From Chrysomallon squamiferum (taxonomy: Eukaryota; Mollusca; Gastropoda; Neomphalida; Peltospiridae), in NCBI GenBank assembly GCA_012295275.1, contig CM022678.1, forward strand, positions 1,472,686-1,486,685: a stretch of 14,000 bases of DNA, read 5' to 3'. The position numbers and the translations under genes were made by a program. The number at the start of each line of letters is the position of its first letter. Within the stretch, counting starts at the first letter, position 1. Below, one piece after another: positions 6,971 through 13,879 of this stretch. The notes under the pieces are model-generated. The model was not told the DNA's origin and did not search any database. It saw only the letters and a list, made by a program, of their open reading frames with translations.

Positions 6971-7340
6971 CTGCATATTACAGATGATTGCAGCCATGTA
7001 ACCAATACCTGCATAAACAATTTAATTAAACCAAAATGATAAATCAGTTTAATAAACAGGTGTCAAATGGTTTAATAATGTGACATGCATAGATTTACAC
7101 CTGTAATTAATAAAACCACGTAGTCGTCTACAGGTAAGTGTTTACCTTGACAGGAGAATCTTTTGTCACTTAATACCTGGGTATCCAGGCTCAGTCTGTG
7201 TAACTCAAGTGTTAAAACTGACAAATACTCTTACATTAACCTGTTATCAAAATTTTAAAGGAAATTCAGGTTATTATTTAAAACAGTAGTAGTAGTGGTA
7301 GTGGCAGTAACTGTATGAGTGGTAGTAGTTGTTACAGGTA
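6968..7340. promoter_or_regulatory. Cluster of nine CAGGT/ACCTG motifs
   Basis: The core pentamer occurs on one strand or the other at 6969, 7007, 7057, 7099, 7131, 7175, 7239, 7267 and 7335, in DNA that is otherwise AT-rich. Several form inverted pairs: ACAGGTGT (7056-7063) with ACACCTGT (7097-7104), and TAACCTG (7237-7243) with CAGGTTA (7267-7273). CAGGT(G/A) is the core bound by ZEB- and Snail-type zinc fingers and E-proteins, and ZEB proteins are known to use two such sites. Enhancer function is inference. CAGGTAAGTG at 7131-7140 also matches a splice donor. Confidence 0.4.
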
Positions 7341-7556
7341 GGATTAGTAGTAATAGTAGTAGAAGTAAAAAATGGTAGTTGTAGATGTTGTAGTGGTGGT
7401 AGTAATAGAAGAAGAAGAATAATAACGGTAATATCAGTAACAGTATAACAGTGATGGTATTAATAACAGTAATAAAAGTGTTAATAATAAAAGTAGTAGT
7501 AATAGCAGTAATAGTAATAGTAGCAGTTATAGTAGCAGTTACAGTGGTAGTCAGTG
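7283..7556. repeat. Degenerate AGT-rich repeat
   Basis: AGT units mix with AAT, AGC, GGT, GAA and TGT variants, with no long perfect tract. It looks like an older, decayed relative of the AGT tracts at 2453-2735 and 3846-3912. Confidence 0.85.
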
Positions 7557-7798
7557 GCAGATCTACTTTTTTGGGGCAGTGAAACTTGAACAGTTATGGT
7601 GGCACTTCACAAGTAGCAACACAGTCTGTGTAACTACTCTTATCTTCCATGACATATTTTAAAAATTCAGACACTTCTAGAATTTTTATTAAAATTTTGT
7701 AGAAATGTGGACTAAAGTGGTGTCTGTATTAGGAAGGGTCCAGAAATTTAAACTTCATTAGTTTCGTACCCTGGAGGTAATAGTAGCAATTGTATTAG
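7557..7798. other. Single-copy segment with nested inverted repeats
   Basis: CAGACAC (7668-7674) and GTGTCTG (7720-7726) are reverse complements. Between them TTCTAGAATTTT (7675-7686) pairs with AAAATTTTGTAGAA (7691-7704) with two extra bases. CAGTCTGTGTAACT (7622-7635) repeats 7192-7205. The segment at about 7555-7620 (GGCAGATCTACTTTTTTGG onward) is less AT-rich and may be a transposon remnant that I cannot name. Confidence 0.45.
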
Positions 7799-7818
7799 TA
7801 TATATATATATATATATT
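7799..7818. repeat. (TA)n microsatellite
   Basis: About ten TA units directly follow ATTAG. Confidence 0.9.
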
Positions 7819-7990
7819 ACTTTCTGAAATATATTACACAGTCATATACTGAAAAATCATTTCTGGAATATACATCTTTTGACTTCTGTCTCACAATTTA
7901 CTTTCACCAACACAAATTAAAAATAGCAAAAATATCACATGCCAACTTATTATTAATACTAACAGAACTTACCTCAGTTTGAAGCAGAAT
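7819..7990. other. Single-copy AT-rich spacer
   Basis: On the minus strand AACTGAG/GTAAGTTC (reading from about 7979 down to 7964) is an excellent splice-donor consensus. The sequence that would be its exon is the 40-bp minisatellite next door and is stop-rich, so I do not call a gene. Confidence 0.5.
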
Positions 7991-8123
7991 AAAACATTCA
8001 TCCTTTGAGCTAACTAGGAATACAAAACATTTATCCTTTCAGTTAACTATAATCCTTGGAAAGAGAATATTCATCCTTTCAGTTAACTGCAATCCTGGGA
8101 AAGAAAACATTAATCCTTTGCAT
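7991..8123. repeat. 40-bp minisatellite, four copies
   Basis: The anchor ATCCTTT occurs at 8000, 8033, 8073 and 8113, giving offsets of 33, 40 and 40. Copies share AACATT(C/T)ATCCTTTCAG, then TTAACT and AATCCTGGGAAAGA. The first copy lacks about 7 bp and the last is truncated and diverged. Confidence 0.88.
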
Positions 8124-8230
8124 CAGCTGAATAAGAACAGAAAGCAAAAAAAAATCTTTTTTTCCATTAAAAGTATTTATAAACAAAAAAAATTATTACT
8201 GTAATAGTAATGGTAATTATATATTATTAT
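8124..8230. other. A-rich spacer
   Basis: It contains A runs and short AT-rich words; nothing recognisable is present. Confidence 0.5.
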
Positions 8231-8352
8231 CACACTAGTACACATAAATAAACACTGTTATCGCACTAGTACTGATAATTAAACACAGTTACCATACTAG
8301 TGTCAATAATTAATTGTCATCTTCCTACTAGAACTGATAATAAGACACTAGT
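8231..8352. repeat. 31-bp minisatellite with ACTAGT core
   Basis: ACTAGT (or ACTAGA) starts at 8234, 8265, 8296 and 8327, an exact 31-bp period, with a further ACTAGT at 8347. Between anchors the units share CTGATAATTAA and ACACAGTTA-like words but are otherwise diverged. The unit resembles the 32-bp satellite only loosely (ACTA, then TGATA a few bases later), so common origin is speculative. Confidence 0.82.
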
Positions 8353-8513
8353 GATAAAAAGTAGTGTGTGTATGAAGCTAACACAAATCTTTCTCTCGTT
8401 CTCTGTTGACAGTTTTGTGTGCTTGCTGTAAAGATCGATCACTTGCAGGTTTTATAGTCCACTGAGCACTGGAGTGTGCGGTTTGACACTTGTACAGTTG
8501 TTTATCAGCTACT

Positions 8514-8584
<71 letters not shown>

Positions 8585-8616
8585 TATGGAAAGGATACCA
8601 GCTACTAAAAGAAAGA

Positions 8617-8657
<41 letters not shown>

Positions 8658-8707
8658 TTAATTAGAAAGATTTATCAATAATGAATTGTAGACTGCTGGA
8701 TTACTAG
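8353..8707 (+). other. Candidate non-coding exon ending in a consensus splice donor
   Basis: 8391-8516 is GC-balanced and non-repetitive, starting after TCTCTGTTGACAG (acceptor-like, ending 8412). The stretch then carries two GA tracts and ends at ACTAG/GTAAGTAT (8703-8715), a near-ideal donor. Stops occur in all frames and the only short frame is Arg-Glu repeat, so if it is real this would be an untranslated or lncRNA exon. Chance is a serious alternative. Confidence 0.2.
8507..8655. repeat. Duplicated (GA)n microsatellite
   Basis: AG dinucleotide tracts lie at 8517-8579 and 8620-8655. CAGCTACT precedes both tracts (8507-8514 and 8599-8606, offset 92), so the first tract with its left flank appears to have been duplicated. 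The encoded Arg-Glu repeat frame is an artefact. Confidence 0.92.
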
Positions 8708-8753
8708 GTAAGTATATATAAATATGTAAACAGAGACAGTGATAGGTAGATGG

Positions 8754-8776
8754 AGACAGACAGACAGACAGACAGG
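8754..8776. repeat. (GACA)n microsatellite
   Basis: Five to six GACA units end in GGCAGA. Confidence 0.88.
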
Positions 8777-9180
8777 CAGAAATAAAACCATTATAAAATC
8801 CAAGACAGGCATATTTTATTTATTATAATAAAATGTTATTGAATGTGTTTTTATATATTTTCTCTCTCCAAATTCTTGCCCTCTGTCTAAACACACACAC
8901 TCTGACAGACACACACACAAACATACAGATACAAAAACATGATGATAACTCTAATCATTCTAATTATTTTTGTCAAAAATCTCCTGAACATATTTACAGC
9001 TTAGCCAAATCTTTACAGTTTTAATGAAGTAATCAAACTTTTATGACATAATCTATTTTTTTGCATAACCCAATTTGTACCACATTTACTAAATTCTTAC
9101 GTCACAACCAAATTTTAGGAATATGACACCTGAAAACTATCAAAGGAGATTATTTACAATCAAATAAAAAGTTTAAAAAT
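8777..9180. other. AT-rich single-copy stretch with a short CA tract
   Basis: A CA-rich tract with CTGACAGA interruption covers about 8891-8927. The short + strand frame across 8833-9024 lacks any domain and runs through the CA tract. No gene is seen. Confidence 0.55.
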
Positions 9181-9345
9181 ATGCTCATTAAAATGCGAAT
9201 ATATTATGTAAATGAGCAAAGTAATTGGCCCCCTGGAGTGAGATCTGAGTGCAGCTTTGTCTTGAGGACAATTAATCAGCGTAGATTTAACAAAAAGAAA
9301 ACAAGCTGACGCTGAAGATATTTATCTGTAATCTAAGCTTTCTAT
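9181..9345. promoter_or_regulatory. Candidate conserved non-coding element
   Basis: This block is non-repetitive and motif-dense. TGCTCATT (9182-9189) and AATGAGCA (9211-9218) are perfect inverted arms flanking ATGCGAAT and ATGTAAAT, both one base from the POU octamer ATGCAAAT. GTAATTGG and CAATTAATCAG are homeodomain-type sites. TCAGCGT (9276-9282) and ACGCTGA (9309-9315) are a second inverted pair. This texture is typical of animal developmental enhancers, but conservation cannot be judged from one sequence. Confidence 0.3.
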
Positions 9346-9463
9346 GATTAGTTATTATTTTGGAATGTTTTTTATAATTCAGAAAGAGGCCTCTAAAAAT
9401 GAGTCCAAAAGAGTTAGGCAGGGGAGGTAAGGAGTACAGGATTTGAGATTAAATAATTAAATC
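9346..9463. other. Single-copy spacer
   Basis: GAGGTAAGGAG near 9425 resembles a splice donor but has no exon behind it. Nothing else is seen. Confidence 0.5.
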
Positions 9464-9465
9464 AG

Positions 9466-9496
<31 letters not shown>

Positions 9497-9610
9497 AATA
9501 AAATAAAACAAAGATACAAAAAATAAATAAATAAAATAAAATAAAACAAACATACAAAAAATAAATAAATAAAATAAACATACAAAAAATGAATAAATAA
9601 AATAAACAAT
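9464..9610. repeat. (AAAT)n tract with a higher-order block repeat
   Basis: AAAT units alternate with AAAAT and an AAACA(A/G)ATACAAAA block. ATACAAA recurs at 9514, 9552 and 9580 (offsets 38 and 28), so tetranucleotide slippage and block duplication have both acted. The minus-strand frame (9457-9654) is poly-Phe/Ile/Tyr artefact. Confidence 0.88.
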
Positions 9611-9838
9611 ATATATGTATCTATGGAAAAAGCTAAATATTTAATCAGAAGCATACGAATAAAATAAGAAACAAATAAATTAATTAATTAAAAAAGTGAT
9701 TAATAAATTAAGTAATAAAAAAATAACCTTTTAAAAAAATAGTTTATATATAAATAAATATATAAAATTAATAATAATATCAAACTAACTAAGTACAACA
9801 AAAAAGAGAAACTTAAAAATAGAATAATAAACATAAAG
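9611..9838. other. Extremely AT-rich spacer
   Basis: A/T words such as TTAATTAATTAA and AAATAAATAT dominate. No gene or clear periodic repeat is seen. Confidence 0.6.
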
Positions 9839-9892
9839 CTGTGTGTGTCTGTGTGTGTGTGTGTGTGTCTGTGTCTGTGTGTGTGTGTGTGT

Positions 9893-9941
<49 letters not shown>

Positions 9942-9952
9942 TGTGTGTGTGT

Positions 9953-10027
<75 letters not shown>

Positions 10028-10064
10028 TGTGTGTGTGTGTGTGTGTGTCTGTGTGTGTGTGTGT

Positions 10065-10106
<42 letters not shown>

Positions 10107-10187
10107 GTGTCTGTGTGTGTGTGTGTGTCTGTGTGTCTGTGTGTGTGTGTGTGTCTGTGTGTGTGTGTCTGTGTGTGTGTGTGTGTG
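9839..10187. repeat. (GT)n microsatellite of about 349 bp with CT interruptions
   Basis: The tract is GT throughout apart from thirteen G-to-C changes giving CT (9849, 9869, 9875, 9897, 9941, 9957, 10027, 10049, 10069, 10111, 10129, 10137, 10155), a fourteenth at 10169, and a TATAT near 10096-10100. The longest pure run is about 69 bp (9958-10026). Alternating purine-pyrimidine DNA of this length can adopt Z-form. Both-strand open frames (Cys-Val or His-Thr repeats) are artefacts. Confidence 0.97.
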
Positions 10188-10403
10188 AACAACAAACAAT
10201 ATCTCGATTAAAAACAATTAGTTTCAAGGTTATTCTACATGTTTATCTTAAAAATATCACTGGACCGTATCATGAATTTCTCATTAAACAAAAACACACC
10301 TGTAGTATTAACAAAGGTAACACAGAAATTTAATTAACCTGCACAATAACGTCACAGGTTAAATTATTGTAATAGAAAAACCTGCATGTGAAAACTGACT
10401 TAT
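10188..10403. other. Single-copy segment with a CAGGT hairpin
   Basis: TAATTAACCTG (10331-10341) pairs with CAGGTTAAATTA (10355-10366) with one bulged A and a 13-nt loop. Four CAGGT/ACCTG motifs fall within 10298-10384. No gene is seen. Confidence 0.5.
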
Positions 10404-10443
10404 TGAATGAATGAGTGAGTGAATGAGTGAAAGAATGAATGGA
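10404..10443. repeat. (GAAT/GAGT)n tetranucleotide repeat
   Basis: About ten TGAA/TGAG units alternate irregularly, with one AAGA variant. Confidence 0.85.
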
Positions 10444-10720
10444 TTTATAATTGTTAATACATCAGCACAAAAATACATCTATAATTAATCTACAGATTTA
10501 GAAAAAAAAAAGTATTTTATATTTTTCATAATCCCTTAATTTATTATATATATAAATTTAGATATGTTATTGTATCTGTTCAAATACTGTTTATATATAT
10601 ATATATATATATATATAAATATTCAATCCTTTAAAAAAATATATAATAATAATAAAATATATATTATTAAATTATTTTTAGAAAGAAAAAAATTGTTATT
10701 TTTTTCTAATCTAAAAAAAT
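10444..10720. other. Very AT-rich spacer with TA and ATA tracts
   Basis: It contains an A run (10501-10511), a TA tract (10591-10616) and a short ATA group (about 10640-10660). No gene is seen. Confidence 0.7.
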
Positions 10721-10725
10721 ATTCT

Positions 10726-10754
10726 TAACCTTCACCTTTAAGACCTCTTGACCT
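10726..10754 (-). promoter_or_regulatory. Group of nuclear-receptor-type half-sites
   Basis: On the + strand TAACCT (10726-10731), TCACCT (10732-10737), AGACCT (10741-10746) and TGACCT (10749-10754) succeed each other. In reverse complement these are AGGTCA-like half-sites, and the last reads CAAGGTCA, an NR5/ERR-type extended half-site core. ACCTTCACCTT is shared exactly with 12187-12197. It may instead be a fragment of a dispersed repeat built from TGACCT words. Confidence 0.35.
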
Positions 10755-10757
10755 TGC

Positions 10758-11150
10758 ACTAGAAAATCTTTCATACGAAAAAAGAAAGAAAAGAAATCTA
10801 CATTTCATATTGTCGACATCAACGATTTTACTTCTAATACGCTTCCCTGTGTGATACTAGATGAACATACAAACATATTATACATACATTCCATGCAGGT
10901 ATGTAATATGCATGAATATTTATCTTCACTGCGTTAGATTTCATTGTTAGTAATCCTGTAGAGATAGAGGCGGCGTGCTTTGTGTGTATGTAATGCCATA
11001 CGATTGTCCAGTCAACCTGAGATAATTGTAGGTTTATCTGACAAAACAGTATCAGATCAATGTATTTTTATACTCGGAGAACAAAGCTGTGAGTGTTTTT
11101 TATTGTTGGCAAATATGCTCTACTTGTGAAGAGGTGATGAACTGGATCTG
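10758..11150. other. Single-copy segment with scattered homeodomain, SOX and GATA-like motifs
   Basis: ATATGCATGAATATT (about 10907-10921) is POU/homeodomain-like. AGATAA (11020-11025) and TTATCT (11034-11039) are inverted GATA sites 8 bp apart. AACAAAG (about 11081) and ATTGTT (about 11103) are SOX-like words. There is local CpG content near 10970. No open frame is seen. Confidence 0.4.
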
Positions 11151-11268
11151 ATGTTTTGTGTGACTGGAATATTTTATTTTATTTATTATTTTTTTATTTT
11201 TTGTTTATTGACTTGCAGAATGTTGAGAGCAAAATGTATGAAATGTATATTGTTGTTATTAAAGGGGA
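11151..11268 (+). other. T-rich stretch with a splice-acceptor-like site
   Basis: A long T-rich run (about 11171-11205), TTGAC and then TTGCAG/AA (boundary at 11218) fit a branch point plus polypyrimidine tract plus acceptor. The following sequence runs into the GA tract and then stop-rich DNA, so I do not call a coding exon. Confidence 0.25.
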
Positions 11269-11277
11269 CAGAGAGAG

Positions 11278-11356
<79 letters not shown>
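11269..11356. repeat. (GA)n microsatellite
   Basis: A nearly perfect GA tract of over 35 units carries one CAA interruption near 11278. Overlapping frames on both strands (Arg-Glu, Ser-Leu repeats) are artefacts. Confidence 0.95.
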
Positions 11357-11359
<3 letters not shown>

Positions 11360-11580
11360 TGAGAGAAGGAAAGGGAAAAAATAACAATAACACACACCCA
11401 CCCACAGCCACACAGAGTTATTTAAATAAGGAAGATATTTTGTTATACAGATAAACATACTGACAACAGAGAAACTCACTGAGAAAAGTACATAGCTGAA
11501 ATTCTATAATGAAAAACATGAGAAAATAATAAGTTTAAATTAATTAGGGGTTTAAAAGCATGCACACTGGATTAATAACA
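11357..11580. other. Single-copy AT-rich spacer
   Basis: It starts with a CACACCCACCCACAGCCACAC stretch (about 11391-11413), then A-rich DNA. No gene is seen. Confidence 0.5.
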
Positions 11581-11761
11581 ATAGTAGTAATACTACTACT
11601 ACTACTTCTACTAATAATAATAATAATAAAACTGTAAAATAATAATACTGGTTTTCCTAATGAACATGACGACGATATTAACATTAAAACAACAATAATA
11701 TTAATTGTAATAACAACAGGACAATAAAATAGAAAAATAGTAAGTATACGAAAAAAAAATA

Positions 11762-11803
<42 letters not shown>

Positions 11804-11812
11804 TTTAATAGA
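11581..11812. repeat. AGT/ACT palindromic switch followed by AAT repeats
   Basis: AGTAGTA (11583-11589), a single A, then TACTACT (11591-11597) is a perfect inverted repeat where the trinucleotide switches strand polarity, followed by ACT and AAT units (to about 11630). 11640-11760 is AAT/AAC-rich and degenerate. A perfect AAT tract covers about 11763-11802. Confidence 0.88.
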
Positions 11813-12184
11813 AAGAAGAAATAAAAAATAATGTTTTTTCTGAGGAAGTAATCTGATTGTTAAAAACGATGCACGTTATCTTTTAATATTTAAACATTAA
11901 TAAGAATGAAAAAAAAAAAAGAAATTAACAAAGATAACACCTGTCACTATAAATTAAATTAATAAAATCAAAAATTAAAAAAATATATATTGAAAAACGT
12001 ACCTTTTCTCCCAGAATTTATAAATTCATTTTACAAAACTATCTCTCCACACAAAATGCTCTATAAATATCTCTGTGCAGGCGATATCCTGAAAGTTTTA
12101 ATCTTTATCAGAAACATGATGTCAACAACCGGCAATACTTTTGGAGTTAATATATACTCGAGCACTTCCTGGCGTTAAACACAG
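11813..12184. other. Single-copy segment, no supported gene
   Basis: An open frame of 62 codons lies at 11990-12178 on the + strand. It is not low-complexity, but it has no recognisable domain, signal or homologue that I know. GAAAAG/GTACGT on the minus strand at about 12000 is donor-like, but the minus frames upstream of it are closed. CACTTCCTGG near 12164 is an ETS-like site. Confidence 0.5.
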
Positions 12185-12204
12185 TGACCTTCACCTTGTG
12201 ACCT
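12185..12204 (-). promoter_or_regulatory. Triple nuclear-receptor half-site element
   Basis: TGACCT (12185-12190), TCACCT (12191-12196), two bases, TGACCT (12199-12204). Read on the minus strand this is AGGTCA, 2-bp gap, AGGTGA, no gap, AGGTCA: a DR2 overlapping a DR0. Two perfect half-sites and one single-mismatch half-site in 20 bp is unusual in AT-rich DNA. No adjacent promoter is identified, and a dispersed-repeat origin is possible because of the related block at 10726-10754. Confidence 0.4.
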
Positions 12205-12320
12205 CTGCCTGGCTAGGGGCAGATAACAAGTGTTATAGATGGCAGATATAAATCGTTTAGACAGTTAGAGTGATACGTCGTTTTAATTTGTATTTTTAAA
12301 ACTGTCACCATGCGTTGTTT
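12205..12320. other. Single-copy spacer
   Basis: It contains GGCAGATAACAAG (a WGATAR site at about 12220) and GGCAGATATAAATCG. No gene is seen. Confidence 0.45.
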
Positions 12321-12390
12321 AGGCCGATAGAAATTATTTGCTAGTTTCACAGTATTTTAGGTTATTTGAAATTCTTGTATTATTTTTTAT

Positions 12391-12427
<37 letters not shown>

Positions 12428-12617
12428 GGTTTTAAGGCTGATAGAAATAAAATTTGTTTTACAAGATGAAACTAGTGTTTTTGTTTTGCAGTGCACTACA
12501 TGTTTGTATGAAATTCACAAGGGCTAATAAGACTGACAATAATTTATGCAGATAGAAATACTATGTTTGTTTTACAGTAGTTAGGGCTAGAAATGTTATT
12601 TCTGTTTTTCAGTACAC
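12321..12617. repeat. Decayed ~112-bp tandem repeat, three partial copies, with T29
   Basis: GATAGAAAT occurs at 12326, 12440 and 12551 (offsets 114 and 111). Copies two and three also share TTTGTTTTACA and end in TTTTGCAGTGCAC (to 12496) and TTTTTCAGTACAC (to 12617). A 29-base T run (12393-12421) interrupts the first copy. The repeated TTTTNCAG ends look like splice acceptors but are simply part of the unit. Confidence 0.7.
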
Positions 12618-12752
12618 AGTAGATTTAACTAAAAGAAAAAGAAGAGGAATACAAAAGAATTTGCAGATTCCTTTAAATTATTATTGTTCATTACACAAAG
12701 CAGAGGCTCTTCTTTTCCTTTCTTGTTGTAGACTGACATCAACTCATGTTCA
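12618..12752. other. AT-rich spacer
   Basis: No gene or repeat is recognised. A short minus-strand frame (12629-12856) is mainly the translated CA tract. Confidence 0.5.
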
Positions 12753-12850
12753 GACACACACACAAACACACTCACACACAAACACACATGTGACATAAAT
12801 ACACACACACACAAACTGTCACACATACATCCACAGATCCAAACACTTTT
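12753..12850. repeat. CA-rich degenerate tract
   Basis: CACA units carry CAAACA, CTCACA and CATGTGACATAAAT interruptions. Confidence 0.85.
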
Positions 12851-13570
12851 ATGCAATCAAAATACACACACACTTACCAAACTTACATTTAAACTGATTC
12901 ACACAACTATACAAGTACACATAAAACTTAGCTATCTAAATAACAAAAAGAAAAGAGAAAAGAAAAAGATGAAGAAGAAGAAGAAAAGGAAAACATATTT
13001 AAAACAGTTTATTTGCAAATTGATGTTCATGAAACAAAAATGAAACATTTCCACAAAAATAAAAACATGTCATTAACATGACATGATTATTACACAAATA
13101 TTCTACAGTTATAAAACTGAATTATTTCATTAAAAGTAAGTCTTAAAGTTTAACTTTAGCACAGACTGCCCCAGCCGAAAATATCTGAAAGTTCTGAATA
13201 CTTAAAAAACCATTTGTGAGTTTCTAAAGTAGTGATATCTTATGGCTTTTACTTTATGAACAAAATTATAAAACATCTTATATAAAACATCCTGCAAATT
13301 CATTCAATAAGCTGCATATGAAATATAAATGGAATTTGTATTTGGACTTAAATCCCATGCTCTTTACGTGCAAAAAAAAAATCCAAAACATTCCTAAATA
13401 AGAAACATTTCCAGTCCCAAGAATTTCAGATACGGATTCAGTTACAATGAAAGAGTCTCAATATCTTTTTTTTTTTATTATATACTTCATTATTTCTATT
13501 ACTGAAACTAAAAACAAATATGTAATAAAAAAAATACAAAATAGAAATAGAAAAAAAAATGAAATTAAAA
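12851..13570. other. A-rich single-copy stretch with two small hairpins
   Basis: A GAA run lies at about 12970-12985. CATGTCAT-taac-ATGACATG (13066-13085) is a perfect 8-bp-arm hairpin with a 4-nt loop. TAAAGTT-t-AACTTTA (13144-13158) is a perfect 7-bp-arm palindrome. 13150-13470 is non-repetitive, with stops in all frames. Many AATAAA words occur, but they are uninformative at this base composition. Confidence 0.55.
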
Positions 13571-13756
13571 ATGAAAATAATAATAATAATAAAAAAAGTA
13601 ACACAGGAAAGAATATAAAGGATTAAAAAAATAAAAAATATTTAATAAAATATTTAAAATTAAGTTCAAATAAAAGCAGAAATGTATTCATGCACATCTG
13701 GACTTGCCTATTCTTAAATATTTTTGTTTTTAATAAATGTCTATGAAAAAAGACTT
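13571..13756. other. A-rich spacer with a short AAT tract
   Basis: AAT units lie at about 13577-13591, then AAAT/TTTAAAAT words. No gene is seen. Confidence 0.6.
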
Positions 13757-13802
13757 CAGTAATTATAATAATAATAATAATAATAACAATAACAATAATA
13801 AA

Positions 13803-13879
<77 letters not shown>

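Noticed and set aside
7120-7142. CAG/GTAAGTG donor as evidence of a + strand coding exon
   Set aside because: All frames upstream are closed within a short distance and no acceptor pairs with it. It also belongs to the CAGGT motif series.
8490-8681. 63-codon Arg-Glu repeat frame
   Set aside because: It is the GA microsatellite in frame; the flanks give no domain.
8833-9024. 63-codon + strand frame
   Set aside because: It runs through a CA tract and shows no recognisable motif; this length is expected by chance.
9700-10333. Several long overlapping frames of His-Thr or Cys-Val repeats on both strands
   Set aside because: A GT/CA dinucleotide tract contains no stop in any frame, so the length means nothing.
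11151-11479. Overlapping frames on both strands across the GA tract
   Set aside because: They are Arg-Glu and Ser-Leu repeats from (GA)n.
11990-12178. 62-codon + strand frame starting MKNVPFLPEF
   Set aside because: It is not low-complexity, so I looked twice. It has no known domain, signal peptide or splice context, and one frame of this length is unremarkable in 14 kb. Homology search or RNA-seq would decide.
12470-12615. Two acceptor-like TTTTNCAG sites
   Set aside because: They are corresponding parts of two copies of a repeat unit, and no open frame follows either.
12629-12856. 75-codon minus-strand frame
   Set aside because: It is largely Cys/Val/Ser from the CA tract plus a poly-Phe tail.
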